From Diaminobutyricibacter sp. McL0608 (GTDB lineage Bacteria > Actinomycetota > Actinomycetes > Actinomycetales > Microbacteriaceae): 64,000 nucleotides of DNA. The position numbers and the translations under genes were made by a program. Of this stretch, positions 1 through 7,898 are shown one piece after another; the first letter of the stretch is position 1; each line of letters starts with the position of its first letter. The notes beneath the pieces are model-generated. The model made no database searches and was not told the origin of the DNA. It saw only the letters and a list, made by a program, of their open reading frames with translations. The stretch covers positions 3,720,001 through 3,784,000 of the forward strand of contig NZ_CP154826.1 of the NCBI RefSeq assembly GCF_039613825.1. The letters run 5' to 3'.

Positions 1-208
1 CGTCGAGGAGCGCGGTCATCCGGTCCCGGTCCTCCGCGACGACCTCGTGCGTCAGGGTCGTCCGGTTGCGGTAGATGCGCCATTCGACGACCCCGGCGGC
101 ACTCAGCGCGCCGGCGACGTCGGCGGGGATGGCGCGATGGAACTCCTCGTACGCCTGGGCCAGCCCCGGACGGAGACGGGTCGAGAACTCGAACGAGTCG
201 TGAGGCAT
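1..208 (-). CDS. L-rhamnose mutarotase-like protein (3' end outside window)
   Basis: The visible 69 codons begin MPHDSFEFSTRLRPGLAQAY and continue with a segment reading VVEWRIYRNR. This pattern fits the small dimeric ferredoxin-like L-rhamnose mutarotase family (DUF718), which interconverts alpha and beta anomers of a sugar. An AAGGAGG Shine-Dalgarno sequence 6-8 nt upstream fixes the ATG at 208. The C-terminal third lies beyond the window edge. The gene diverges from the GntR operon across a shared control region with a LacI-type operator, so it probably belongs to the same sugar regulon. The true sugar (rhamnose, fucose or other) cannot be told from this fragment. Confidence 0.75.
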   Translation of the reverse strand, partial: MPHDSFEFSTRLRPGLAQAYEEFHRAIPADVAGALSAAGVVEWRIYRNRTTLTHEVVAEDRDRMTALLD

Positions 209-252
209 GGGCCCCTCCTTGACGTACTGCGGTGAACGACGGTGAATGTGGT

Positions 253-266
253 TGGTAACGTTACCA
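253..266. promoter_or_regulatory. LacI-family operator, perfect palindrome
   Basis: TGGTAACGTTACCA is a perfect 14-bp palindrome with the central CG typical of LacI/GalR operators. It lies in the divergent promoter region between the mutarotase and the GntR operon. Near-identical sites occur at 10370 and 10430. No LacI-family gene is in the window, so the regulator must be elsewhere. Confidence 0.75.
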
Positions 267-310
267 GATCATCCAACACCTCCACTACAGTTCGCTGCCC
301 CTACCCTGTA

Positions 311-326
311 TACTTGTCGGCAAGTA
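311..326. promoter_or_regulatory. Probable GntR operator (CTTG-N4-CAAG) in own leader
   Basis: TACTTGTCGGCAAGTA is an inverted repeat with 6-bp arms, ending 20 bp before the GntR start codon. The CTTG-N4-CAAG pattern recurs at 10301-10312 upstream of the ABC operon. The position suggests autoregulation by the adjacent FadR-type protein (inference). Confidence 0.55.
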
Positions 327-346
327 CCGACGATGGAGATGCCCAG

Positions 347-1096
347 ATGACGACAGCAGACTTCGCCTCATACGGCCGCAACACCGCACGCGGCCCGAAG
401 GATCGTGTCGAGCCCGTACTGCGTCCACGGCCCAAGGTGCAGCCGCACCGCATCTCCGACTGGGTCTACGACCAGCTCTGCGACGCGATCCGCACTATGG
501 AACTCGCACCGGGCGCCCCCCTGTCGGAGCCGAGCCTCGCGACCCACCTCAACGTGAGCCGCGCCCCGATCCGCGAAGCGCTCACGCGACTGGCCGACCA
601 GCGCCTCATCACCGTGATCCCCCAGGTCGGAACGCGCGTCGCTCCGATCCTCATGGCCGAAGTCGAAGAGGCCTGCTTCATCCGGTCCGCGCTCGAGTGC
701 GGCGCGTTCCAGAAGGCCATCAACACCCCCGATCTCGACACCCGCCCCCTCCGCCACGCGCTCGAGCTCAACGTCGCGGCCGCCGAAGCACACGACGCCG
801 AAGCCTTCTTCGAGACGGACGAACAGCTCCACGAGGCCGTCTTCGCGCTGGCCGGTGTTCCTCACGTGTGGGACGTGATCCGCGGCATCAAGCTGCATCT
901 CGACCGGCTCCGCCGCCTCCACCTCCCCGATGCGGTCGGCAATCCGGCCCTCGTCGCAGAGCACACCGCGATCGTCGAAGCGCTCGAAGCACGCGACGAG
1001 AAGGCGGGGCTCGACGTCATCCGAAAGCACGCCAACCGCATCCTCGTCGACAGCGACTCCCTCCGCACGCGTTACCCGCACTACTTCGAACAGTGA
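347..1096 (+). CDS. GntR-family transcriptional regulator (FadR/FCD type)
   Basis: This 249-aa regulator has an N-terminal winged helix-turn-helix (about residues 30-95, with SEPSLATHLNVSRAPIREAL) and a C-terminal all-helical FCD ligand-binding domain. The ATG at 347 is chosen over the longer frame because GGAG sits 8 nt upstream and the inverted repeat 311-326 would otherwise be coding. The stop codon overlaps the kinase start (GTGA). The FCD domain typically binds small organic acids or sugar acids, sometimes with a metal. It probably controls its own operon and the ABC/GH38 operon through CTTG-N4-CAAG sites. Confidence 0.88.
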   Translation: MTTADFASYGRNTARGPKDRVEPVLRPRPKVQPHRISDWVYDQLCDAIRTMELAPGAPLSEPSLATHLNVSRAPIREALTRLADQRLITVIPQVGTRVAPILMAEVEEACFIRSALECGAFQKAINTPDLDTRPLRHALELNVAAAEAHDAEAFFETDEQLHEAVFALAGVPHVWDVIRGIKLHLDRLRRLHLPDAVGNPALVAEHTAIVEALEARDEKAGLDVIRKHANRILVDSDSLRTRYPHYFEQ

Positions 1097-2190
1097 TCGT
1101 CGACAGCCATCAACTCGATGCGGAGGAGCTGCCGCGCTTCCTCGACGCGCGTTCCCTCCTGCAGCCACACGAGACCGTCACGCAGATCACCCTGCTCGAA
1201 GGCGGAGTGTCCGGCACGGTCTACCGTGTCGGCACCAGCGACGGGCGCGAGTTCGTCGTCAAACGGGCGCTCGAACAGCTGAATGTCGCCGACGACTGGC
1301 ACGCCGACCCGGCGCGGGCGATCCACGAAGCGCGGGCGATCCGCGTCCTGCACGCCCTCACCCCGCAGAACGTGCCCGAGCTCTTCGACGCAGACGAAGA
1401 GACCAACACGATCACCATGGAGGCGGCGCCGGCCGACTGGCTGACCTGGAAGCAGCGGATGCTCGCCCCGGCCGAGACCGCCGGATCGATCGACCACGTC
1501 GCGATCGCCCGGTCACTGGCGACCGCACTCGCATCCTGGCAGCGCACTGCGCTCCACCACCCCGCGGTCCTCGCCCGGTTCGCGGACAAGTCGCTCTTCG
1601 AGGCGCTGCGCGTCGACCCGTTCCATCGGGTCATCCGCGGCGTGCATCCGGCTCTCGCTCCGGCGATCGACGCCTGCATCGATGAGCTCGAGCAGGCGGA
1701 GCTGACGCTCGTCCACGGGGACTTCTCGCCCAAGAACGTGCTCGTGCCTCCGACGCCGGGACCGACGCCGTGGGTCATCGATTTCGAGGTCGTCCATGTC
1801 GGGCATCCCGTCTTCGATGTCGCGTTCCTCTGTTCGCACCTCATTCTCAAGTCCATCCATCTGCCGCAGCGGCGCGCGGAGGTCGACGCGGCACGGTCCG
1901 CCTTCCTGGCGGGCTTCGAGGCCGAAGTCGACGGCGTGCTGCGCAGTGCCGCGACGGCTTCGCTCGGACGCCACACCGCGTGCCTGCTGCTCGCGCGGGT
2001 CGACGGCAAGTCGCCCGCGTCGTATCTCACGGCCGCTGAGCGCGAGACAGTGCGACAGCTCGCAGTCGACGTGCTCGCGAGTGCCGACCCGGAAGCCGCC
2101 TTCGCCGAACTCACCGCCGGCGCCGAGCACTCAGCTAGCAGGGCGCACCCAGCAAGCGCCGAACTCACCGCCCGCAAGGAGCCGTCATGA
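1093..2190 (+). CDS. APH/choline-kinase-fold phosphotransferase, substrate unknown
   Basis: A 365-aa protein with the aminoglycoside-phosphotransferase kinase fold: nucleotide-binding Lys57 in FVVKRAL, catalytic-loop motif HGDFSPKN (208-215, Asp210, Asn215) and metal-binding Asp230 in WVIDFE. The GTG start overlaps the GntR stop and the 3' end overlaps the next ATG, so it is strictly coupled between a GntR regulator and an enolase paralogue. That context argues for phosphorylating a catabolic intermediate rather than an antibiotic. Glycerate is one candidate, because enolases act on 2-phosphoglycerate; this is inference. Known relatives include methylthioribose, homoserine and choline kinases. 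Confidence 0.75.
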   Translation: MIVDSHQLDAEELPRFLDARSLLQPHETVTQITLLEGGVSGTVYRVGTSDGREFVVKRALEQLNVADDWHADPARAIHEARAIRVLHALTPQNVPELFDADEETNTITMEAAPADWLTWKQRMLAPAETAGSIDHVAIARSLATALASWQRTALHHPAVLARFADKSLFEALRVDPFHRVIRGVHPALAPAIDACIDELEQAELTLVHGDFSPKNVLVPPTPGPTPWVIDFEVVHVGHPVFDVAFLCSHLILKSIHLPQRRAEVDAARSAFLAGFEAEVDGVLRSAATASLGRHTACLLLARVDGKSPASYLTAAERETVRQLAVDVLASADPEAAFAELTAGAEHSASRAHPASAELTARKEPS

Positions 2191-3506
2191 CTGCACGCAT
2201 CGCAAGGATCACCGCGTTCGAAGCCCTGGATTCGCGCGGTCGCCCGACGGTTGCGGCCCGACTGGAGCTCACCGACGGAACCGCAGCGACCGCGCACGCG
2301 CCGTCGGGAGCGTCGGCCGGTTCGCACGAGGCGAAAGAGCTCCGGGATGGCGGCACACGCCGAGGCGGACTCGGGGTGCTGAACGCGGTCGACAACGTGG
2401 CGTCGCGTATCGCGCCGGCGCTCCAGGGCATGGTCTTCGACGATCCGAGCACCGTCGACGACGCTCTCGCGGAGCTCGACGGGACCGACGACTTCTCGAA
2501 TCTCGGAGCCAACGCCACGCTGGCCGTCTCACTCGCGACCACGCTCGCGGTCGCCGCCTCCGAACGCACCTCCGTCGCACGCTGGCTGCAACCGGAGGGC
2601 GACCTGCTGCTGCCGATGCCGATGGTCAACATCGTGTCGGGCGGCGCGCACGCCGGCCGCTCGATCGACATCCAGGACGTGCTCGTCGTCCCTCATGGGG
2701 CGAAATCGTTCGCCGAAGCGATCGAATGGTGTGCGGATGTGCGCGACGCGGCGTCCGCGATGGCCGTCGACTCAGGCGTTCCGGGCGCCTCCTTGGTCGC
2801 CGATGAGGGAGGGATCGGCATCCCGTTCGCCAGCAACGCCGATGCGCTGCGGTTCGTCGTCGAAGCGATCGAGCGCAGCGGGCACCAGCCGGGCGAGGAA
2901 GTGTCGCTCGCCATCGATGTGGCCGCGACCCAGTTCTTCGCCGACGGTCACTACCGGCTCGACTCCGAGAACCGTGCGCTGAGCGCATCCGAACTCATCG
3001 ACGAGCTCGCGCGGTGGATCGACGACTATCCGGTGATCTCGATCGAGGATGCCCTGGCCGAAGACGAATGGCGCGACTGGGTGACCGCGACGCGGCTGCT
3101 CGGCTCACGCATCCAGCTCATCGGCGACGACCACTTCGTCACCAACGGGGACAGGCTGGCCCGAGGTGTCGCGGAGGGTTCTGCCAACTCGATCCTGGTC
3201 AAGGTGAACCAGAACGGGCTCGTATCCCGGTCGCGTGCTGTGCTCGACACGGCCCGGGCATCCGGATACTCCACGGTCGTCTCGGCACGTTCCGGCGAGA
3301 CAGAGCAGTCGTGGCTCGCGGACTTCGCGGTCGGATGGCGCGCCGGGCAGATCAAGGTCGGCTCGACGCACCGCTCGGAACGCGGCGCGAAATGGAACCG
3401 CCTCCTCGAACTCGAGGCGACAGAGTCCACGGTCTTCGCCTCCACCCAGCAGCAGCACGGCCTGCCCGTCGGGTCGCTCGCCGCCGCACCCGCGCCCACC
3501 CGCTGA
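2187..3506 (+). CDS. Enolase paralogue with altered active site
   Basis: The 439 aa match enolase end to end. Conserved: the SGAS loop (40-43), GGAHAG with His155, ADEGG with Glu207, metal ligands Asp244, Glu287 and Asp314, and catalytic Lys339 and Lys390. Two positions differ: LQEF is IQD (Glu to Asp164) and VSHRSGETE is VSARSGETE (His to Ala367, equivalent to yeast His373). AAGGAG precedes the ATG, which overlaps the kinase stop. Its place in a sugar operon suggests a dedicated enolase feeding PEP, or an enolase-fold dehydratase for another phosphorylated acid. It is probably not the housekeeping enolase, which is normally encoded near ftsB-type genes. Confidence 0.85.
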   Translation: MTARIARITAFEALDSRGRPTVAARLELTDGTAATAHAPSGASAGSHEAKELRDGGTRRGGLGVLNAVDNVASRIAPALQGMVFDDPSTVDDALAELDGTDDFSNLGANATLAVSLATTLAVAASERTSVARWLQPEGDLLLPMPMVNIVSGGAHAGRSIDIQDVLVVPHGAKSFAEAIEWCADVRDAASAMAVDSGVPGASLVADEGGIGIPFASNADALRFVVEAIERSGHQPGEEVSLAIDVAATQFFADGHYRLDSENRALSASELIDELARWIDDYPVISIEDALAEDEWRDWVTATRLLGSRIQLIGDDHFVTNGDRLARGVAEGSANSILVKVNQNGLVSRSRAVLDTARASGYSTVVSARSGETEQSWLADFAVGWRAGQIKVGSTHRSERGAKWNRLLELEATESTVFASTQQQHGLPVGSLAAAPAPTR

Positions 3507-3617
3507 CGGCGCAGGCCTCGCCCGCCTCCGCTGCCTCCGCTCGACGTCTGCGGTCGCTCGTCACGTCTGCACCCCGCTCGCGCGACCGCAGTCGTGACAA
3601 ACGGGCGCAGTCACCGC
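3475..3617. repeat. Direct repeat copy 1 (covers enolase-paralogue 3' end)
   Basis: About 143 bp starting inside the last codons of the enolase paralogue recurs at 3651-3793, offset 176 bp, with only a few mismatches. Each copy carries a long imperfect hairpin with 16-bp arms beginning CG(C/T)TCGTCACGTCTGC. Confidence 0.85.
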
Positions 3618-3650
3618 TGCCGTGACCCAGTCGCGCTGACGCACGGGCTT

Positions 3651-3793
3651 CGCTCGCCGCCGCACCCGCGCCCACCCGCTGACGGCGCAGGCCTCGCCCG
3701 CCTCCGCTGCCTCCGCTCGACGTCTGCGCCCGTTCGTCACGTCTGCACCCCGCTCGCGCGACCGCAGTCGTGACAAACGTGCGCAGTCACCGC
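3651..3793. repeat. Direct repeat copy 2 (duplicated 3' end and hairpin)
   Basis: Second copy of the 3475-3617 segment. It still contains the sequence for the terminal SLAAAPAPTR codons and a stop, but has no gene attached. The hairpin arms CGTTCGTCACGTCTGC and GCAGTCGTGACAAACG pair at 14 of 16 positions. It lies between convergent genes. Together with copy 1 and the following hairpin it fills the 354-bp gap 3507-3860, where I see no further gene. Confidence 0.85.
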
Positions 3794-3814
3794 GCGGCAC
3801 GCCCGTGCGCAGTA

Positions 3815-3851
3815 GAGGGACGTGCCGGGCCACAGGCCGGGCACGTCCCTC
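3815..3851. terminator. Strong hairpin downstream of GH38 and of the repeats
   Basis: Arms of 17 bp, GAGGGACGTGCC plus GGGCC/GGCCG with one mismatch, flank a 3-nt loop. It begins 9 bp beyond the GH38 stop, between convergent units. There is no U-tract, as is common for actinobacterial terminators. It probably ends transcription in both directions. Confidence 0.75.
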
Positions 3852-3860
3852 CCCCCAGGA

Positions 3861-6800
3861 TCAGGCGAGCTTCAGCTCGACAGCCGCGGAGCCGAACCGC
3901 GGCATCTGAAGCTCGACCCGACGACCGTCGACCTCGATGGGCGCACGCCGCACACCGATGACGCTCGCCCGCCAGGCCTCGGCGACGTCCGATCCCGCGA
4001 TGACGCCCACGGTGACCTCCGACTCCGCGAGCGACTGCAGCCGCGCCAGCACCGTGCCGCGCGCCGTGCGCGTCACACCGATCAGGCGGATGCGCCGATC
4101 GTCGACTTCGAGCAGCGATCCCGCCTCGCTCTGCGCACCTGACGGGTCGGCCGCCACCGCGAGGAGCGGCCGCACCAGGTCCAGCGCCAGGTCGGCGCTC
4201 TCGACGCCGGCCGCCTCGGCCGAGTCCGCCGCGAACCCGCGCACCCGGTACCGGAACACCGTGTCGAACGCCTGGCCGGACGGAAAGTTCGTGTCCCAGA
4301 TGTTGTTGTGGATCCACGAGAAGACCGTGCCGGCCTCCGGCGCCGCCAGCGTTCCGGGGAACGGCGCGAAGGGCAGCGCGATGTCGCCGACCTGGATGAG
4401 CGGAGCATCCTGGGTGACCAGAGTCGCCGCCCTCTCGCCCGCGTGCAGCAGCACCCAGTCCCGCACCGCGTGCATGTAGTCCGCGCCTCCCGGCACGACC
4501 GGGATGTCCGTCCCGGCGACCGACCCGGACACCTCGTAGCGCACCGTCGGCTGCTCGAGCGCGAACGGGAACGCGAAGAAGCCCGACTCCTTGTCGACCG
4601 TGTACGACTTGGCCACCCGGTTCGTGATGTCCACGAAGTCCGCCTCCGCGTCGAGCCGGAGCGTGGTCACGATCGAGTCGACCCCGACACCGAACACGCG
4701 GTAGCGGAGCCAGGAGCCGAGCGCATCCCGGCCGGCGTCCTCAAAGGCCACGTGGGTCGGGATGGCTCGATCCGCGAGCAGAACGAGGTCGGGCCCGCTG
4801 TCGGCGACGAAGCCGGAGAGGTGGTTGAACTCCCCACGCGGCGCGAATCGGTCGTGCACGTAGGCGTTGAACCCGAACGCGGAACCGTTGTTCACGAGTT
4901 CGGCGCCCGACCCGAGTTCCCGGATGGAGGCGATCGCCCCCGTGCGCGGATCGACCGTCACGCGCAGCACCCCGTTGTCGAGGTGCCACACAGGCTCGCC
5001 CTCGCTCGCGAAGGCGATCGTGCCTTCCGGTGTCGCGGCCCGGCCCCGCGCATCCGCGATCACCACATCCACTCGACGAGACCCGAAAGCCGGAACCGAG
5101 TCGACGCGGATGTCGAGGAAGCGTCCCGAGTCGCGGTGCACAGGGTTGGTCTGGTTGCGTTCGGTGAACGTCAGCTCGAGCCCCGTCTCGGAGTCGATCA
5201 GGCGAACGGATGCGGTGGAGTGCACGAGACTCTCCGGCAGGAACGCCGACACGGTTCCGCCGCGCGCCTGGCCTGCCGTGTTCACCACCCAGATGGATGC
5301 GTCCCCCGCGCCGCCCTTGCGCTCGGCATAGGCGCGCAGCACCTCCTGTGTGAGCAGCCAGGACTCCTGCTCGGCACGGATCGCCTTCTCGGCCTTCCAG
5401 TGCCACTGGTCCGTTCCCGTCGAGAAGGCGATGTCGCCGTGCGTCCACGGGTTCGCCGCGCCCCAGGTGTGCTCGTCGAACAGTTCTACGCTCTCCCACG
5501 CGGCGTCGATGCGCCCCGCGAAGCCGGGGACGCCGTCGCCGCCGAGCATGGCGTCGACCGAGCCGGCCTGCGACAGGGCCGCCTGCGCGCCGCGGTTCAT
5601 CTGCAGGTGGCGCGCGGCCGAGCCGATGCCGTCGGCCCACCAGTCGTTCCAGTCGCCGGTGAACGTCTGAATCTCGTCCGCGTGCGCCACCTCGACCTGT
5701 TCGAAGAAGTCCTGCGTGCGGGTGATCTCGAGCTGCGGGTACTCCCACCGCTGATTCCACGCTTCGACGATCTCGGAGAGACGCCGGTTCGGCGGGCAGT
5801 TGTCGCCCACCCGGCCCATCACCCGGAGGTGGAGCTCGTTCCACGGGTACGGGTCGCGATCGAAGTCGCGGTCGCCGAGCGCGAACCCGAACACGTTCTC
5901 GTCATACGGGAACGGAAGGGTCTCCTCGTTCAGCAGGTACAGCGGCAGCAGGTCCTCCACGTGGTCGACGGAATCCGCGAAGCCGAGGTTGGCCGCCTCC
6001 TGGTACGCCATCCCTTCAGCCGTCGTCGTCATCCAGACGAGCACGCTGTTACCTGCGGGCGACGCCCAGCGGAACAGCCGGGGCAGCTTCTCGCCCGCGG
6101 GGTCGAGATACGGCACAGAGCGGCCCGCCCAGTTGTGGGCGACCGCCAGGTATTTGACGCCCGCGTCGGCCAGCGCATCCACGGTTCCGGCGACGCAGCC
6201 CGGCACATCCGTCTGGTACGCGACCGGCAGCTTCAGCCCGTACCGCGTCGAGATCTCGCACGCATAGCGCAGCAGGCCGAAGAGTTCTTCAGTCGAGCAG
6301 GTCTCGGTGTGCAGGTTGAACGGGAGCGCGGCTATCTCGATCGTGCCGGCCCGCACCTGGGCCATGAACCGTTCGACCGTCTCGGGGCGTCGCCGGGCGA
6401 TCCACTCGCGGAGCACCCAGATCGACTCGACGCTCCACCGGAACGCGGCCGCCCCCTCGCCGCCGTCCGCCTCGGCGAGCCGCAGCGCGTCGTCGAGGTA
6501 GGCGAGCTGCTCGGTGATGACCCGGCCCTGCAGGTCGGTGTAGCCGATGTCGAAATGGGAATGGTGCACCAGCGAGATGTTCCAGGGGCGCACCGGGCGC
6601 ACCTCGAAGTCCACCGCATCCTCACCGAGCTCGGGGAACGCGACCCGGATGACGGCCGCCTGGTCGAAGGCGGGCAGGAAGAAGCGCTGATCGTCAGCCG
6701 CATCCGCCGCGGCGAGTTCGCGCGTGGTTCCGTCGGGGAGTTTGACCACGGCGCGCGAGAGACGCATGGCCGAACGCACGCGGATCGGCTGCTCGGAGCC

Positions 6801-6950
6801 GGCGTCGCCGCGACGGAGCAGCGGCTCGGCGGCCAGCTCGACGCGGACACCGCCGACTTCGAACGACTGGAACGCCCGGTTGCGCAGGCCCCCGATCGCA
6901 CGGTCGTGGTCGAACGGGTAGGTACGCCGAAGGGACGGCTGGTCCACCAT
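3861..6950 (-). CDS. GH38-family alpha-mannosidase
   Basis: A 1029-aa retaining alpha-mannosidase. About 120 N-terminal residues precede the GH38 catalytic domain, which opens at HHSHFDIGYTD (metal ligands His132 and Asp134). The probable nucleophile is Asp248 in YQTDVPG. A middle three-helix region and a large beta-rich C-terminal part follow. AAGGAG precedes the ATG. There is no signal peptide, so it acts on imported substrate in the cytoplasm. It is the last gene of the binding-protein/permease operon. GH38 members cleave mannosides or, in E. coli MngB, phosphomannosyl-glycerate; the substrate here is open. Confidence 0.88.
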   Translation of the reverse strand: MVDQPSLRRTYPFDHDRAIGGLRNRAFQSFEVGGVRVELAAEPLLRRGDAGSEQPIRVRSAMRLSRAVVKLPDGTTRELAAADAADDQRFFLPAFDQAAVIRVAFPELGEDAVDFEVRPVRPWNISLVHHSHFDIGYTDLQGRVITEQLAYLDDALRLAEADGGEGAAAFRWSVESIWVLREWIARRRPETVERFMAQVRAGTIEIAALPFNLHTETCSTEELFGLLRYACEISTRYGLKLPVAYQTDVPGCVAGTVDALADAGVKYLAVAHNWAGRSVPYLDPAGEKLPRLFRWASPAGNSVLVWMTTTAEGMAYQEAANLGFADSVDHVEDLLPLYLLNEETLPFPYDENVFGFALGDRDFDRDPYPWNELHLRVMGRVGDNCPPNRRLSEIVEAWNQRWEYPQLEITRTQDFFEQVEVAHADEIQTFTGDWNDWWADGIGSAARHLQMNRGAQAALSQAGSVDAMLGGDGVPGFAGRIDAAWESVELFDEHTWGAANPWTHGDIAFSTGTDQWHWKAEKAIRAEQESWLLTQEVLRAYAERKGGAGDASIWVVNTAGQARGGTVSAFLPESLVHSTASVRLIDSETGLELTFTERNQTNPVHRDSGRFLDIRVDSVPAFGSRRVDVVIADARGRAATPEGTIAFASEGEPVWHLDNGVLRVTVDPRTGAIASIRELGSGAELVNNGSAFGFNAYVHDRFAPRGEFNHLSGFVADSGPDLVLLADRAIPTHVAFEDAGRDALGSWLRYRVFGVGVDSIVTTLRLDAEADFVDITNRVAKSYTVDKESGFFAFPFALEQPTVRYEVSGSVAGTDIPVVPGGADYMHAVRDWVLLHAGERAATLVTQDAPLIQVGDIALPFAPFPGTLAAPEAGTVFSWIHNNIWDTNFPSGQAFDTVFRYRVRGFAADSAEAAGVESADLALDLVRPLLAVAADPSGAQSEAGSLLEVDDRRIRLIGVTRTARGTVLARLQSLAESEVTVGVIAGSDVAEAWRASVIGVRRAPIEVDGRRVELQMPRFGSAAVELKLA

Positions 6951-7070
6951 CTGGAACTCTCCTTGGTTGTTGTGCTGGTCGGATGCGCTGGATGCGTCGG
7001 TCGGATGCGCTGAGTGCGCTGGGTCGCGCGGGTCCGCGCTGGATGCGCCGGTCGCGCCGGTCGCGCCCGT
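6951..7070. repeat. Low-complexity spacer with GGATGCG-type repeats
   Basis: The 120-bp gap between the permease and GH38 is a degenerate array of GGATGCGCTG and GGTCGCGC units. No promoter or hairpin stands out. It may have grown by slippage. Confidence 0.6.
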
Positions 7071-7898
7071 TCAGAGGTTGCTGGTGAGCCCGGTGACGAA
7101 GAACCGCTGGAACACCAGGAAGACGATGATCGCCGGGGCCGACACGACGACCGCAGTGGCAAGGATCGCCGGCTGGGACAGTGCACTCGTCTGCGTCTGC
7201 AGAGAGGCGAGGGCAGCCATCACGGGCTGGTTCTCGGGGCTGATCGTCAGCGAGATGCCGAAGAACAGCTCGTTCCAGATGTAGATGAACTGGAACACGA
7301 AAGCCGCCACGAGCGCGGGCCGCAGCAGCGGAAGGAAGACGCTGACGAACATCCGCCACCACCCCGCCCCGTCGAGCTTCGCCGCCTGCCCGATCTCCGA
7401 CGGGATCGTGATCAGGAAGTTGCGCGTCACGAAGAAGGCGAACGGGATGCACAGGGCGATGTAGATGATGATCAGGATCGTCCTCGTGTCATAGATTCCG
7501 AGCTGCACACTCGCCTGGTACAGCGGCAGTGCGAAGACCTGCAGGGGCAGCAGGGTGCCCGCGTAGATCAGCCAGAACCAGAGCTTCGTGCGCCGCACCG
7601 GCATGATGACGAGGCCGAAGGCGGCCATCGAGGCGAGGAGGACTGCGACCCCCGCACCCACGAGCGCGTACAGGAGGCTGTTCAGGAACGGCCACCCGAA
7701 CTGCCCGGCGACCCAGCCCTGCACCACATTGTCGAAGAAGGCGAAGCCGGCCGGCCACCACACGGGACTGCCGGTGTAGGAGTGCACGGGCGTCATCGCG
7801 TTGACGACGACGAGGTAGGTCGGGATGACCCAGATGAGCGTGAGCACGATGACGGTCGCGTTCCTCAGCAGAACGCCCGGTCGGAGCGACGTCTTCAT
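7071..7898 (-). CDS. Sugar ABC transporter permease (MalG-type)
   Basis: A 275-aa inner-membrane protein with six predicted TM helices and the binding-protein-dependent permease EAA loop (AAKLDGAGWWRMFVSVFLPL, about 180-200), which docks the ATPase. It is the CUT1-family partner of the upstream permease. Its ATG overlaps that gene's stop (ATGA). No ATPase gene is nearby; actinobacterial CUT1 importers usually share a MsiK-type ATPase encoded elsewhere. Confidence 0.92.
   Translation of the reverse strand: MKTSLRPGVLLRNATVIVLTLIWVIPTYLVVVNAMTPVHSYTGSPVWWPAGFAFFDNVVQGWVAGQFGWPFLNSLLYALVGAGVAVLLASMAAFGLVIMPVRRTKLWFWLIYAGTLLPLQVFALPLYQASVQLGIYDTRTILIIIYIALCIPFAFFVTRNFLITIPSEIGQAAKLDGAGWWRMFVSVFLPLLRPALVAAFVFQFIYIWNELFFGISLTISPENQPVMAALASLQTQTSALSQPAILATAVVVSAPAIIVFLVFQRFFVTGLTSNL

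Noticed and set aside
1093-2190. Aminoglycoside resistance gene
   Set aside because: It has the kinase fold but sits translationally coupled inside a sugar operon; nothing points to a drug substrate.
4308-7013. A 901-codon open frame antisense to the GH38 gene
   Set aside because: High GC opens antisense frames; its translation is Arg/His/Glu-rich with no fold pattern, and GH38 motifs on the other strand are clear.
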